From contig NZ_CABPRZ010000027.1 in assembly GCF_902459695.1 (NCBI RefSeq), forward strand, positions 1 to 64,000: a stretch of DNA of 64,000 bases, read 5' to 3'. The notes beneath the pieces are model-generated. The model did not search any database. It was not told where the DNA came from and saw only the letters and a program-made list of their open reading frames with translations. Positions 8,751-19,294 of this stretch are shown here, in pieces; within the stretch, counting starts at the first letter, position 1; every line of letters starts with the position of its first letter. The position numbers and the translations under genes were made by a program. This DNA is from Pandoraea terrae (GTDB lineage Bacteria; Pseudomonadota; Gammaproteobacteria; Burkholderiales; Burkholderiaceae).

Positions 8751-10658
8751 ATGATTTCGGTACGATTGCCTGACGGTTCGCAACGCCAGTTTGAAGCGCC
8801 GCTGACGGTGGCGCAGGTTGCCGCGTCGATCGGCGCCGGTTTGGCCAAGGCGGCCTTGGCCGGCAAGGTTGACGGCCAGCTCGTCGACACGTCTTACCTG
8901 ATCGATCACGATATCGATCTGGCCATCGTCACCGACCGCGATGCGGAGGGCCTCGAGGTCATCCGCCATTCGACGGCGCACTTGCTGGCCTATGCCGTCA
9001 AGGAGCTGTTTCCCGAGGCGCAAGTGACGATCGGCCCGGTGATCGAGAACGGCTTCTACTACGATTTCTCGTTCCATCGCCCGTTCACGCCGGAAGATCT
9101 CGAAGCCATCGAGAAGAAGATGCACGAGCTCGCCAAGAAAGACGAGCCGGTCACGCGCGAAGTCCTGAACCGCGACGAGGCGGTCGCGCTGTTTCAGTCG
9201 ATGGGCGAGAAGTACAAGGCTGAAATCATCGAGTCGATCCCCGTGGATCAGGAAATCGGGCTGTATCGCGAAGGCAGGTTCATCGACCTGTGCCGGGGCC
9301 CGCACGTTCCGTCCACCGGCAAGCTCAAGGTCTTCAAGCTCATGAAGGTGGCCGGCGCCTACTGGCGCGGCGACTCGAGCAACGAGCAACTGCAGCGCAT
9401 TTACGGCACGGCCTGGACCCGCAAGGAAGACCAGGAAGCCTATCTGCACATGCTCGAAGAGGCCGAGAAGCGCGATCACCGCAAACTCGGCCGCTCGCTC
9501 GACCTGTTCCATATGCAGGAAGAGGCGCCGGGGCTGGTGTTCTGGCACCCGAAGGGCTGGACCCTGTGGCAGCAGATCGAGCAGTACATGCGCCGCATCT
9601 ATCGCGACAACGGGTATCAGGAAGTGAAGGGCCCGCAGATTCTCGACCGCACGTTGTGGGAGAAGTCGGGCCACTGGCAGAACTACAAGGACAATATGTT
9701 CACGACGGAATCGGAGAATCGCCACTACGCGATCAAGCCGATGAACTGTCCGGGGCATATCCAGATCTTCAATTCGTCGCTCCATAGCTATCGCGACCTG
9801 CCGCTGCGCTACGGCGAATTCGGCCAGTGCCACCGCAATGAGCCCTCTGGCGCGCTGCATGGCCTGATGCGCGTGCGCGGCTTCACGCAGGACGACGGCC
9901 ACATTTTCTGTACGGAAGACCAGATCCTGGAAGAGTGCGTGAACTACACGGCGCTGCTTCAGGCGGTTTATCGCGATTTCGGCTTCACAGACATCATTTA
10001 CAAGGTCGCGACGCGCCCGCCCAATCGCGTCGGCACCGACGAGGGCTGGGACAAGGCCGAGTTCGCGCTGATGGAATCGCTGCGCCGTTCGGGTTGTGAG
10101 TTCGTGATCTCCGAGGGCGACGGGGCGTTCTACGGTCCGAAGATCGAGTACACGCTCAAGGATGCGTTGGGTCGCCAGTGGCAGTGCGGTACCATGCAGG
10201 TCGATTTCTCGATGCCGGAGCGGCTGGACGCCGAGTACGTGGCGGAGGACAACAGCCGCAAGCGTCCCGTCATGCTGCACCGGGCGATCCTCGGCTCGCT
10301 CGAACGCTTCATCGGCATCTTGATTGAGCACCATGCTGGTGCATTGCCGACGTGGCTCGCGCCGGAGCAGGTTTTCGTGCTCAATATCGCCGAAAGTCAG
10401 GCCGATTACGCGCACAATGTTGCCCAAATGTTGAAAAAACAAGGGTTTAGGGCGAGGGCGGATTTGCGCAACGAGAAAATTAGCTATAAAATACGCGAGC
10501 ACACGTTGCAAAAAGTTCCCTATCTTTTGGTAGTGGGCGATAAAGAGCGTGAGGCCAATACGGTAGCCGTGCGTGCTCGTGGCGGCGTGGATCTGGGCGT
10601 CATGTCCGTTGAAACGCTTCAGGAACGTCTTGCGCAGGAATGCGCGTCGTTCCAATAA
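8751..10658 (+). CDS. thrS: Threonine-tRNA ligase
   Basis: This 635-aa class II synthetase charges tRNA-Thr. An N-terminal TGS domain (1-61) is followed by the editing domain with RHSTAHLLA and [12 protein letters not shown]. The catalytic core has HPKGW, motif 2 [19 protein letters not shown] and motif 3 [20 protein letters not shown]. The C-terminal anticodon-binding domain begins near residue 535. Length is normal for the full-length bacterial enzyme. It is the first gene of the conserved thrS-infC-rpmI-rplT-pheST-ihfA order. GGAG lies before the ATG. Confidence 0.98.
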   Translation: MISVRLPDGSQRQFEAPLTVAQVAASIGAGLAKAALAGKVDGQLVDTSYLIDHDIDLAIVTDRDAEGLEVIRHSTAHLLAYAVKELFPEAQVTIGPVIENGFYYDFSFHRPFTPEDLEAIEKKMHELAKKDEPVTREVLNRDEAVALFQSMGEKYKAEIIESIPVDQEIGLYREGRFIDLCRGPHVPSTGKLKVFKLMKVAGAYWRGDSSNEQLQRIYGTAWTRKEDQEAYLHMLEEAEKRDHRKLGRSLDLFHMQEEAPGLVFWHPKGWTLWQQIEQYMRRIYRDNGYQEVKGPQILDRTLWEKSGHWQNYKDNMFTTESENRHYAIKPMNCPGHIQIFNSSLHSYRDLPLRYGEFGQCHRNEPSGALHGLMRVRGFTQDDGHIFCTEDQILEECVNYTALLQAVYRDFGFTDIIYKVATRPPNRVGTDEGWDKAEFALMESLRRSGCEFVISEGDGAFYGPKIEYTLKDALGRQWQCGTMQVDFSMPERLDAEYVAEDNSRKRPVMLHRAILGSLERFIGILIEHHAGALPTWLAPEQVFVLNIAESQADYAHNVAQMLKKQGFRARADLRNEKISYKIREHTLQKVPYLLVVGDKEREANTVAVRARGGVDLGVMSVETLQERLAQECASFQ

Positions 10659-10709
10659 TCGCCACCGGTCAGCGCGGCTTAATTTTTGAATTTTTAGAGG
10701 ATACGCAAC

Positions 10710-11231
10710 ATCGCTACCGAGAAGTCGCATCGCCTCAACGGCGAAATAACTGCGCCGGAAGTGCGTCTGGTTGGGGTCGACGGTGAGCCGATCGGCATCG
10801 TGAAACTGGCCGAGGCCTTCAAGTTGTCCGAAGAGCAGGACGTCGATCTCGTGGAAATTGCGCCGCAGGCGCAACCGCCGGTCTGCCGCCTGATGGACTA
10901 CGGCAAGTTCAAATATCAGGAACAGAAGAAGGCGCACGAGGCCAAGCTCAAGCAAAAGATCGTTCAGATCAAGGAAGTCAAATTCCGGCCTGGCACCGAC
11001 GACGGCGACTACAACGTCAAGTTGCGTAACGCGAAACGATTCCTGATGGAAGACGGAGATAAGGTGAAAATCACCCTGCGTTTCCGTGGTCGCGAAATGG
11101 CCCACCAGGAAATCGGCATGCGCATGCTGGAGCGTCTGCGTGTTGATCTGGAAGAAGCCGCCCAGGTTGAGCAGATGCCGAAGATGGAAGGGCGCCAGAT
11201 GATCATGGTGCTCTCGCCGAAGCGAAAGTAA
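10710..11231 (+). CDS. infC: Translation initiation factor IF-3, ATC start
   Basis: This 173-aa IF-3 binds the 30S subunit, prevents premature 50S joining and proofreads the start codon. The N-terminal domain reads [20 protein letters not shown] and the C-terminal domain ends [14 protein letters not shown]. No ATG or GTG gives the conserved N-terminus: a GTG at 10761 would remove 17 conserved residues. The frame instead opens with ATC at 10710, preceded by an AGAGGA site at 10695-10700. Rare start codons in infC are known to be discriminated against by IF-3 itself and so give autoregulation. Confidence 0.95.
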   Translation: MATEKSHRLNGEITAPEVRLVGVDGEPIGIVKLAEAFKLSEEQDVDLVEIAPQAQPPVCRLMDYGKFKYQEQKKAHEAKLKQKIVQIKEVKFRPGTDDGDYNVKLRNAKRFLMEDGDKVKITLRFRGREMAHQEIGMRMLERLRVDLEEAAQVEQMPKMEGRQMIMVLSPKRK

Positions 11232-11427
11232 TCATTGTGTGATCCGTTCTGACGGCGCCGTGTGGCGGCGTCAGGGCAGCAAGTTTGCTTCGGCCGCTTC
11301 TTGAGGGCGGCCGTCGTAAAAAAAACAGGGTGCGGTACAGACCCTGATTCCAAGTGGCCACAGGTCCAACAAGGGACGCAATCTTTTCTTGCGTCACACC
11401 TGTGCTCATATAAAACCGGAGTTTTTC
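11232..11427 (+). promoter_or_regulatory. Structured leader between infC and rpmI
   Basis: The 196-bp gap can form two hairpins. One pairs CTGACG (11249-11254) with CGTCAG (11269-11274). The other pairs CGGCCGC (11291-11297) with GCGGCCG (11307-11313) and is followed by an A-rich run. Ribosomal protein L20 is known in other bacteria to repress rpmI-rplT by binding such leaders, so a similar role is plausible here. Direct evidence is only the pairing potential. Confidence 0.4.
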
Positions 11428-11625
11428 ATGCCCAAGATGAAAACCAAGAGCGGTGCCAAGAAGCGCTTTCGCGTGCGTCCTGGCGGTACCGTCAAGCGTG
11501 GTCAGGCTTTCAAGCGTCACATTCTGACGAAGAAAACCACCAAGAATAAGCGTCACCTGCGCGGTGCCGTCGGCGTTCATGATTCCGATCTGAACTCCGT
11601 ACGCGCAATGCTGCCCTTCGCTTAA
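11428..11625 (+). CDS. rpmI: 50S ribosomal protein L35
   Basis: This is a 65-aa very basic protein starting [20 protein letters not shown] and ending SVRAMLPFA, the whole-length signature of bL35, part of the large ribosomal subunit. The ATG at 11428 is the family start and has a CCGGAG site upstream. rplT follows after 23 bp in the same operon. Confidence 0.98.
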   Translation: MPKMKTKSGAKKRFRVRPGGTVKRGQAFKRHILTKKTTKNKRHLRGAVGVHDSDLNSVRAMLPFA

Positions 11626-11648
11626 ACCCCGACTTTTAGGAGAGAAAC

Positions 11649-12008
11649 ATGCCTCGAGTCAAACGTGGGGTCACCGCACGGGCCCGTCATAAGAAAGTCA
11701 TCGCTCAAGCCAAGGGTTTCCGCGGCCGCCGCAATAACGTCTTCCGCATCGCCAAGCAAGCGGTCATGCGCGCCGGGCAATACGCCTATCGCGATCGCCG
11801 CAACAAGAAGCGCGTGTTCCGCGCCTTGTGGATTGCGCGTATCAACGCAGGTGTGCGTCAGCACGGCATGACCTACAGCGTGTTCATCGCTGGTCTGAAG
11901 AAGGCCTCGATCGAGCTCGACCGTAAGGTGCTGTCCGACATGGCCATCAACGACAAGCCGGCATTTGCCGCAGTTGTCGCCCAGGTGAAAGCCGCCGTCG
12001 CAGCCTGA
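11649..12008 (+). CDS. rplT: 50S ribosomal protein L20
   Basis: This 119-aa bL20 starts [18 protein letters not shown], contains [18 protein letters not shown] and ends [10 protein letters not shown]. It binds 23S rRNA early in large-subunit assembly and often autoregulates the operon. AGGAGAG lies directly before the ATG. A terminator follows 45 bp after the stop. Confidence 0.98.
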   Translation: MPRVKRGVTARARHKKVIAQAKGFRGRRNNVFRIAKQAVMRAGQYAYRDRRNKKRVFRALWIARINAGVRQHGMTYSVFIAGLKKASIELDRKVLSDMAINDKPAFAAVVAQVKAAVAA

Positions 12009-12052
12009 AGCTGTACCGTTAGCGTTTAGCGCGTAAGCGCCAATCGCCATGA

Positions 12053-12080
12053 GGGGGCTCTCATCGAGCCCCCTTTTGTT
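12053..12080 (+). terminator. Rho-independent terminator after rplT
   Basis: Stem GGGGGCTC with GAGCCCCC, loop TCATC, then TTTTGTTTT. It separates the ribosomal-protein genes from pheS, or may attenuate transcription into pheST. Confidence 0.87.
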
Positions 12081-12130
12081 TTCAGCCTGTCCTTGCGGCT
12101 TTGAGGCCGCGCAACTTGAGCCTGTAGCTT

Positions 12131-13144
12131 ATGGATCTGGAACCCATTGTCAGCGAAGCGCAGCGTGCGTTCGCCGCCGCTTCCGACGCCGCCGCGCTGG
12201 AAAACGAGAAAGCGCGTTTCCTCGGCAAGACCGGACAACTGACCGAACTGCTCAAAGGGCTGGGCAAGCTCGATCCCGAGGCCCGCAAGAGCGAAGGCGC
12301 CCGGATCAACGCCGCCAAGCAACAGATCGAAGCCGCGCTGCAAGCGCGCCGTCAGGCGTTGAACGACGCGTTGCTGAACGCGCGTCTGGCCGCCGAAGCC
12401 ATCGATGTTACGCTGCCTGGCCGCGGTCCTTCGCGCGGCAGCCTGCACCCGGTGTTGACCACCTGGGAGCGCGTCGAGCAAATCTTCCGTTCAATCGGTT
12501 TCGACGTGGCCGACGGCCCCGAAATCGAAACGGACTGGTTCAATTTCACCGCGTTGAATAGCCCGGAGAATCATCCGGCCCGTTCGATGCAGGACACCTT
12601 CTACGTCGAGGGCAACGACGATGACGGCAAGCCGCTGCTGCTGCGCACGCACACGAGCCCGATGCAGGTGCGCTACGCGCGCATGAACAAGCCGCCCATC
12701 AAGGTGATCGCGCCGGGCCGCACGTATCGCGTTGACTCCGATGCAACCCACTCGCCGATGTTCCATCAGGTCGAAGGCCTGTGGATCGCCGAGGACATCA
12801 GCTTTGCCGACCTGAAGGGCGTCTATACCGATTTCCTGCGCAAGTTCTTCGAGCGCGATGACATCCAGGTGCGTTTCCGTCCGTCGTACTTCCCGTTTAC
12901 GGAACCGTCGGCCGAGATCGACATGGCGTTCGAAAGCGGCAAGAACGCTGGCAAGTGGCTCGAAATCTCGGGCTCGGGCCAGGTGCATCCGTCGGTCGTG
13001 CGCAACATGGGACTCGATCCGGAACGCTACATCGGCTTCGCGTTCGGCTCCGGCCTGGAGCGCCTGGCGATGTTGCGCTACGGTGTACAGGACTTGCGCC
13101 TGTTCTACGAGAACGATCTGCGCTTCCTGCGCCAATTCATGTAA
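12131..13144 (+). CDS. pheS: Phenylalanine-tRNA ligase alpha subunit
   Basis: This is the 337-aa catalytic alpha subunit of the (alpha-beta)2 synthetase. An N-terminal coiled-coil tRNA-binding arm (about 1-90, with [18 protein letters not shown]) precedes the class II core. The core contains [19 protein letters not shown], the motif 2 region around [20 protein letters not shown] and motif 3 [16 protein letters not shown]. Length is normal. pheT follows after 84 bp. Confidence 0.98.
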   Translation: MDLEPIVSEAQRAFAAASDAAALENEKARFLGKTGQLTELLKGLGKLDPEARKSEGARINAAKQQIEAALQARRQALNDALLNARLAAEAIDVTLPGRGPSRGSLHPVLTTWERVEQIFRSIGFDVADGPEIETDWFNFTALNSPENHPARSMQDTFYVEGNDDDGKPLLLRTHTSPMQVRYARMNKPPIKVIAPGRTYRVDSDATHSPMFHQVEGLWIAEDISFADLKGVYTDFLRKFFERDDIQVRFRPSYFPFTEPSAEIDMAFESGKNAGKWLEISGSGQVHPSVVRNMGLDPERYIGFAFGSGLERLAMLRYGVQDLRLFYENDLRFLRQFM

Positions 13145-13228
13145 CGCATGTCGTGGCCTCGGCCTGGCGCGCCTCTCCGCTGCCGGCCGGGAAAGACATT
13201 GAAGACTTTATTGCGAGCGAACTGATCC

Positions 13229-15679
13229 ATGCAATTCTCTGAATCGTGGCTGCGTACCCTGGTTGACCCGGACCTGTCGACCGACGCGCTGGCGCATGCC
13301 CTGACCATGTCCGGCCTCGAAGTCGAGGAGACCGAACCGGTCGCGCCGCCGTTCTCCGGCGTCGTCGTGGCCAAAGTGCTCGAGGTCGCCAAACATCCCA
13401 ACGCCGACCGCTTGAACGTGTGTCAGGTGGACGCCGGCACCGGTACGCCGCTGACCATCGTTTGCGGTGCGCCGAATGTAGCCGCCGGAATCAAGGTGCC
13501 GTGCGCCATGGTCGGCGCCGAGCTGCCGCCATCCGAGCCGGGTGGTGCGCCGTTCGCGATCAAGGTCGGCAAGCTGCGCGGCGTGGAAAGCAGCGGCATG
13601 CTGTGCTCGGCCCGTGAACTGAAGCTGTCGGAAGATCATGGCGGCCTGCTGATCCTGCCGGAAGACGCCCCCGTGGGCACCAACATCCGCGCGTATCTCG
13701 ATCTCGACGATACCGTGTTTACCGTCAAGCTGACACCGAACAAGGCCGACTGCCTGTCGGTGCTGGGTGTTGCGCGCGAGGTCGCCGCGATCACCGGCGC
13801 GCCATTGGCCGCGTTGCCGGGGCAGGGCACGGTGCCCAAGGCGGCCATCGCCGATACGTTCCCGGTGCGCATCAGTGCGCCCGATGGCTGCGGCCGTTTC
13901 GGCGGACGCATCATCCGCAACGTCAACGCTGCTGCGCCCTCGCCGCGCTGGATGGTCGAACGCCTCGAGCGTGCTGGCCAGCGCAGCATTTCGGCACTCG
14001 TTGACATTACCAATTACGTCATGCTCGAGTTGGGTCAGCCGTTGCACGTGTATGACCTGAATCGTCTGCAGGGCGGCATCGACGTACGCTTCGGCCGTGC
14101 CGGCGAAACCCTCAAGCTGCTCAATGAACAGACCGTCAGCCTTGATGAATCCGTGCTCGCCATTACCGATGCGAGCGGGCCGATCGGCCTTGCCGGCATC
14201 ATGGGCGGCGATTCGACGAAAGCCGGGCTCGACACGCAGAACATCTTCCTGGAAGGCGCGTTCTTCTATCCGCAAGCCATTCAGGGCCGTGCCCGCAAGT
14301 TCAATTTCGGGAGCGACGCGTCGCACCGTTTCGAACGCGGCGTCGATTTCGACATGAACGTGCGCGCGCTCGAACGCGCGACGCAACTCGTGCTTGATAT
14401 CTGCGGCGGCCAGGCCGGCCCGCTCGAAGATCTGGTCGCCAAGCTGCCGGAACGCAAACCGGTGCAGATGCGCGTGGCGCGTGCCGTCAAGATTCTTGGC
14501 GTGCCGGTCACGGAAGCGGAGATGGCCGAAATCTTCACGCGCCTCGGCCTGTCGTTCGTGCTGCGCGACGGTGTGTTCGACGTCACGCCGCCGTCGTATC
14601 GCTTCGACATCGAGATCGAGGAAGACCTGATCGAGGAAGTCGCACGGATCTATGGCTTCGACCGCATTCCGGCCAATCCGCCGGTGGCGGCCAGCGCCAT
14701 GCGCTCGACCCAGGAAGGCCGCCGCTCGCAACACGTGCTGCGTCACGCCATCGCCGCGCGCGACTATCAGGAAACAGTGGGCTTCAGTTTTGTCGACGCC
14801 GAGTGGGAAGCCGACTTCGGCGGCAATGCGAATCCGATTCGTCTGCTCAATCCGATCGCGAATCAGCTGGCCGTGATGCGTTCGACGCTCATCGGCAGCC
14901 TCGTGAGCGCGGCGCGCTACAACCTGAACCGCAAGGCCACGCGCGTGCGTGTCTTCGAGATCGGCCGCACTTATCATCGCGACGACGCAGTGAAGTCGGG
15001 CGAACTCACGGTTGGCGGCTATCGCCAGCCGCTGACGGTCACCGCCCTGGCTTACGGTCCGGTGGCGGAGGAGCAGTGGGGCTTGCCGACGCGTCAGATC
15101 GACTTCTTCGACGTGAAGGGCGATCTCGAGGCGCTGCTCGCGCCGCGCGCCGCACGTTTCGTCAAGGGTGAACACCCGGCACTGCACCCGGGCCGCAGTG
15201 CCGCGATCGAGATCGACGGCAAGCGCGTCGGCTGGATTGGCGAGCTGCATCCGCGCTGGCTGCAAAAGTACGACCTGCCGCATGCGCCGGTCGTGTTCGA
15301 GATCGAAGCCGAAGCGCTGTTTGATCGCGACGTGCCGACCTACCGGGAAATTTCGAAGTTCCCGCCGGTCGCCCGCGATATCGCGCTCGTCGTCCCGCAG
15401 GACCAGGCGGTGCAGCCGCTGATTGACGCGATGCTCGCCGCACGTGCCGATGACCTGGCTTGCCGCGTCGTTCAGGACGTGGCGCTGTTCGACGAATTCC
15501 GTCCGAAAGCCGGTTCCACAGGCACTTCCGGGGGGCTCGGCGCACAGGACAAAAGCCTGGCGTTTCGTGTTACCCTGCAAGACACCGCCGGTACCTTGCA
15601 GGACGAGACCGTCGACCGCGCCATCGCAGCGCTGGTTCAGCGGGTTGGGGACGCGTTCGGCGCACGGTTGCGTGCGTAA
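13229..15679 (+). CDS. pheT: Phenylalanine-tRNA ligase beta subunit
   Basis: This is the 816-aa beta subunit. It starts [19 protein letters not shown]1 EMAP-like tRNA-binding domain spans about 39-150 ([16 protein letters not shown]), followed by the B3/B4 editing domain, which removes mischarged Tyr, and B5 (about 400-480). A class-II-like inactive domain and a C-terminal FDX-ACB anticodon-binding domain ([18 protein letters not shown] onward) complete it. A short Gly/Ser insertion ([12 protein letters not shown]) occurs near residue 765. Length is normal. Confidence 0.98.
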   Translation: MQFSESWLRTLVDPDLSTDALAHALTMSGLEVEETEPVAPPFSGVVVAKVLEVAKHPNADRLNVCQVDAGTGTPLTIVCGAPNVAAGIKVPCAMVGAELPPSEPGGAPFAIKVGKLRGVESSGMLCSARELKLSEDHGGLLILPEDAPVGTNIRAYLDLDDTVFTVKLTPNKADCLSVLGVAREVAAITGAPLAALPGQGTVPKAAIADTFPVRISAPDGCGRFGGRIIRNVNAAAPSPRWMVERLERAGQRSISALVDITNYVMLELGQPLHVYDLNRLQGGIDVRFGRAGETLKLLNEQTVSLDESVLAITDASGPIGLAGIMGGDSTKAGLDTQNIFLEGAFFYPQAIQGRARKFNFGSDASHRFERGVDFDMNVRALERATQLVLDICGGQAGPLEDLVAKLPERKPVQMRVARAVKILGVPVTEAEMAEIFTRLGLSFVLRDGVFDVTPPSYRFDIEIEEDLIEEVARIYGFDRIPANPPVAASAMRSTQEGRRSQHVLRHAIAARDYQETVGFSFVDAEWEADFGGNANPIRLLNPIANQLAVMRSTLIGSLVSAARYNLNRKATRVRVFEIGRTYHRDDAVKSGELTVGGYRQPLTVTALAYGPVAEEQWGLPTRQIDFFDVKGDLEALLAPRAARFVKGEHPALHPGRSAAIEIDGKRVGWIGELHPRWLQKYDLPHAPVVFEIEAEALFDRDVPTYREISKFPPVARDIALVVPQDQAVQPLIDAMLAARADDLACRVVQDVALFDEFRPKAGSTGTSGGLGAQDKSLAFRVTLQDTAGTLQDETVDRAIAALVQRVGDAFGARLRA

Positions 15680-15739
15680 GCGTTGTAGAGTCTGGTCGCG
15701 AGGAATAATTCGCACTGTCATCGCCACCGCGTGGGACGT

Positions 15740-16132
15740 ATGAACGAAATGAATCCGGGTGAATTTGAAGCCATGCTGGCCGCGCAACGTATTGCGCTGG
15801 GGCGCAACGACGTTGCCGATGTACCGCTCGATGCGCCTACGTTGACGAAGGCCGAATTGGCCGAGTTGTTGTTCGAGCATGTCGGACTCAACAAGCGTGA
15901 AGCCAAGGATATGGTCGAAGCGTTTTTTGAGTCGATTCGCGATGCGCTCGAGAGCGGCGACAGCGTCAAGCTGTCCGGTTTCGGCAACTTCCAGTTGCGC
16001 GACAAACCGCAACGTCCGGGCCGCAATCCGAAGACCGGCGAGGCGATTCCCATCGCCGCGCGCCGCGTTGTCACCTTCCATGCCAGCCAGAAGCTGAAAT
16101 CGATGGTGGAGACCGGCGAACTGAGCAAGTAA
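15740..16132 (+). CDS. ihfA: Integration host factor subunit alpha
   Basis: This 130-aa HU/IHF DNA-bending protein is one half of the IHF heterodimer. The fold begins at [20 protein letters not shown]. The beta-arm contains [20 protein letters not shown] with the Pro that intercalates into DNA. About 36 residues precede the family core, an extension seen in Burkholderiales relatives. I choose the ATG at 15740 (MNEMNPGEF); a GTG at 15731 would add three residues. It follows pheT as in most proteobacteria. Confidence 0.93.
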   Translation: MNEMNPGEFEAMLAAQRIALGRNDVADVPLDAPTLTKAELAELLFEHVGLNKREAKDMVEAFFESIRDALESGDSVKLSGFGNFQLRDKPQRPGRNPKTGEAIPIAARRVVTFHASQKLKSMVETGELSK

Positions 16133-16199
16133 GCCACCTCGGCCGCCATCCTCCGGCGGCCGTCAAACCCAAACATCCTCCGAGAGCGCTGACGCTGCG

Positions 16200-16568
16200 A
16201 TGGATCACGTTGCCCTGCCGCCGATTCCCGCCAAGCGTTACTTCACCATCGGTGAGGTGAGCGAATTGTGTGGCGTCAAGCCGCACGTATTGCGTTACTG
16301 GGAGCAGGAATTCACGCAGTTGCGCCCGGTGAAGCGGCGCGGCAACCGCCGTTACTATCAGCACCATGAAGTGCTGCTCATCCGCCGCATCCGCGAACTG
16401 CTCTACGAGCAAGGCTTCACGATCAATGGTGCGCGCAACCGGCTCGAAGCCGACTCGCCCCGCAGCGGCCGTGCGCCCGCCGGGCCCGCCGTGACCGGCG
16501 ACGATACGTTGAGCATGCCGGAACTGCGCGTGCGCCTGCAGGACGTTCTCGATCTTCTCAAAACCTGA
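16200..16568 (+). CDS. MerR family transcriptional regulator
   Basis: This 122-aa small MerR-type protein has a winged helix-turn-helix at residues 14-80: YFTIGEVSELCGVKPHVLRY, then WEQEFTQLRPVKRRGNRRYY. A short helical tail follows, rather than a metal-binding loop, since no Cys cluster is seen. This ihfA-adjacent MerR is a constant neighbour in beta- and gammaproteobacteria; its target is unknown. A GC hairpin (16140-16162) without a T-run lies between it and ihfA. Confidence 0.92.
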   Translation: MDHVALPPIPAKRYFTIGEVSELCGVKPHVLRYWEQEFTQLRPVKRRGNRRYYQHHEVLLIRRIRELLYEQGFTINGARNRLEADSPRSGRAPAGPAVTGDDTLSMPELRVRLQDVLDLLKT

Positions 16569-16778
16569 AATTGGGGATTGTCCGGATATGGCGGTACCCG
16601 AAACGTCCGTAATCCGGAGCAGGCACGCCGAACGGCGGGACAGCATTCGTCCGCGCGGTGTTGTTCCCACGTGAACTTGTTAGCACTCCCGCGCCTATTG
16701 GCGTAAACTCCGAACATCATCATATCTGAGCGGCGTCCGGGCGTCGGCGGACGGCGGCGGCCGAGAGGAATTCGACCT

Positions 16779-19052
16779 ATGGCGGAACCGAATACGACGG
16801 GAGGACGGCGAGCGTGGTTTGGCGCGTCGTATCGCTCCATCGCCGCCATTCTGGTGTTCGGGTTCGTGATTCTGATGCTTGTTTGGTCAGGGGTGCTCTG
16901 GCGCCTAGAATCCGAACGCACCATCCGCATGCGCGACACGGCGGCGTCCGCCTCCACTGTCGCCGCGGCGCTCGAGCAGCAAACGCTGCGCGGCATCCGT
17001 CAGGTTGACCAGATTACCCGCTTCGTCAAATACGAGTTCGAGCGCGACCGCGACTCGTTCAATCTCGAGCGCGCCATGCGTGCCGGGATCGTCCCCGACC
17101 GTCACATGATCCTCGTCTCGATCGCGAACGAGCACGGGGACATCACTGCGGCGACCCTGCCGAGTGTCGGTCAACGTGTCAACATCAACGATCGTGAGCA
17201 TTTTCGTGTGCATGTCGACGATCGGAGCGATGACCTTTTCATCAGTCATCCGGTGTTCGGCCGGCTTTCACGCAAATGGACGCTGCAGTTCACGCGCCGG
17301 CTCAATCATCCGGACGGAAGCTTCGCCGGCGTCGTCGTCGTTTCGCAGGAGCCCAGTTACTTCACCAGCGACTTCTACACGAATGCCATCCTCGGACGAT
17401 TCGGCCAGATCGCCGTAATTGCGGACGACGGCATGCTGCTCGCGCGAAGCACGGGCTCCGATGTCGCAGCAACGGGCACCGGCGAATTGCCGCTGTTCCC
17501 CGCCGGCCAGCGAGCCTCCGGCATACAGCGCGATCCGGTCGACGGCGTGGAACGAGTGGTGGCGTACCGTCACCTGGACGATTACCCCCTCGCCGTACAG
17601 GTCGGCCTGTCCCTCGATGAAGAATTGGCCGAGTATCGTCACGTGCAGCGTGTCTACCTGACGATGGCGACGTTCATCTCCGTCGCGCTCGTCGTGTTCT
17701 TCGCCATGATCGCGTACCTGATGCAACGGTTGCTCGGACGCGATCAGCAATTGAGCCGCTTGATCGAATTCGACACGCTGACCGGGTTGCCCAACCGCTA
17801 TTCACTGATGCAGGCCCTGCGCGGCGCGTTGTCCGCTCAGGAGAACGTCGGCCGCGTGGCACTGCTGCATATCGATCTCGATAACTTCAAAAGCGTCAAT
17901 GACACGTTGGGCCATGGGCAGGGCGATGACATTATCCGGCAGATTGCGGAACGCTTCGGTGCGGTGCTCGGCGACCGGGGCGTGCTGGCGCGGTTCGCCG
18001 GCGACGAGTTTATTGTTCTGCTGCGGGGGGACGGCGTGGCGGCGCTGGCGCAGCCCCTGGCCGATGAGCTGCTTGCCGCGCTCAAGGCGCCGATGGTGGC
18101 GGGCGGCACGTCGTTTCTGCTGCATGCCAGCATCGGGGTGACTTTCTGGTCGGATGCCCAGGAAACCGAGACCGATCTCATCAAGAAGGCCGACCTGGCG
18201 ATGTACAGCGCGAAGGAGGCGGGCAAGGGCTGCGTTCGGGTGTTCACCCAGCACATGTCCTTTCAGGCGCATCAACTGGTGGTCTGGGAGCGTCAGATCG
18301 AACAGGCGCTGGCCAATGGCGAATTCTTCCTCGCGTATCAGCCGATCATTTCGCTCGGTGCGGACTGCGTCAGCGGATTCGAAGCTTTGATTCGCTGGCG
18401 GCATCCCGAGCGAGGCATTGTCGCGGCAGGCGAATTCATCCCGATAGCGGAAACCACCGGGCAGATTGTGGCCATCGGCGAGTATGCGCTGCGCGCGGCA
18501 TGCAGGCAACTGGCCGCCTGGCGCGACACACCGATGAGCGTAATGAGGTTGGCCGTCAATGTGTCCTCGGTGCAATTCTGGCGCGGCGACATCTGTGAAC
18601 TGGTCGAGCGGTGTGTCCATGAATATGACATTACGCCGTCGAAGCTCGAGCTGGAAATCACCGAGTCCGTGATGGTCAAGAATCCGGCCCTCGTCGAAGG
18701 CAAGATCAATCTGCTTAAACAAGTCGGCGTGCGCATTGCGCTCGACGATTTCGGTACCGGGTATTCGTCATTGTCCTATTTGTCGCGATTTGCCGTCGAT
18801 ACCCTGAAAGTGGACCGTTCTTTCGTCGAGTCAATTCCCGATTCTTCCAAATCGTGCCTGATGATTTCGAATATCGTCAATATTGCAAGATCGCTTGGTA
18901 TTGAATTGATTGTCGAGGGCGTGGAGAACGAAAGGCAATTGGATTGGCTTCGGCAATTCATGCCGCTGCGCGCGCAAGGATATTTGTTCGCAAGACCCGT
19001 CGAGGTCGGTCAGGTGCCGGCGTTGATCGAACGTTTCGGCATATGTGATTAA
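16779..19052 (+). CDS. Membrane sensor c-di-GMP protein with AGDEF and EAL domains
   Basis: This is a 757-aa inner-membrane protein. Transmembrane helix 1 is at about 20-42, a periplasmic CACHE-type sensor at about 45-285 and TM2 at about 290-312. The GGDEF domain (about 325-480) carries AGDEF near residue 406 instead of GGDEF and has no RxxD inhibitory site. The EAL domain (about 495-750) carries FEALIRW at about 532 and DDFGTGYSSLSYL. EAL is complete, so c-di-GMP hydrolysis to pGpG is the likely activity, with the variant GGDEF perhaps sensing GTP. The protein's last 90 codons are visibly AT-richer than the rest. Confidence 0.92.
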   Translation: MAEPNTTGGRRAWFGASYRSIAAILVFGFVILMLVWSGVLWRLESERTIRMRDTAASASTVAAALEQQTLRGIRQVDQITRFVKYEFERDRDSFNLERAMRAGIVPDRHMILVSIANEHGDITAATLPSVGQRVNINDREHFRVHVDDRSDDLFISHPVFGRLSRKWTLQFTRRLNHPDGSFAGVVVVSQEPSYFTSDFYTNAILGRFGQIAVIADDGMLLARSTGSDVAATGTGELPLFPAGQRASGIQRDPVDGVERVVAYRHLDDYPLAVQVGLSLDEELAEYRHVQRVYLTMATFISVALVVFFAMIAYLMQRLLGRDQQLSRLIEFDTLTGLPNRYSLMQALRGALSAQENVGRVALLHIDLDNFKSVNDTLGHGQGDDIIRQIAERFGAVLGDRGVLARFAGDEFIVLLRGDGVAALAQPLADELLAALKAPMVAGGTSFLLHASIGVTFWSDAQETETDLIKKADLAMYSAKEAGKGCVRVFTQHMSFQAHQLVVWERQIEQALANGEFFLAYQPIISLGADCVSGFEALIRWRHPERGIVAAGEFIPIAETTGQIVAIGEYALRAACRQLAAWRDTPMSVMRLAVNVSSVQFWRGDICELVERCVHEYDITPSKLELEITESVMVKNPALVEGKINLLKQVGVRIALDDFGTGYSSLSYLSRFAVDTLKVDRSFVESIPDSSKSCLMISNIVNIARSLGIELIVEGVENERQLDWLRQFMPLRAQGYLFARPVEVGQVPALIERFGICD

Positions 19053-19294
19053 TAAACTAAATATCGAGTGAAAACATTATCCGACCATGCTCTTTTTGCT
19101 CTGGCTGGACCGTCGGAGTGCTATAGAATTACCGGGTGAAAGCGCGCTAAAGGCGCGAAGACCAGAATTGGCAAGGCCTTCGAGCAGGGAAATCCTGGCC
19201 GCCGCGTACTGTCCGGGGAAGACAGTGCGGGGAATGGTCCCGAGTGCCGGCCCTGGCCTGCGGTATCAATATTAGAACGAGCGTTTGACTTCGG

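Noticed and set aside
8574-11105. 843-codon open frame on the minus strand
   Set aside because: It is antisense to thrS and infC, which are certain; the translation is typical of reverse frames.
13208-16081. 957-codon open frame on the minus strand
   Set aside because: It is antisense to pheT and ihfA.
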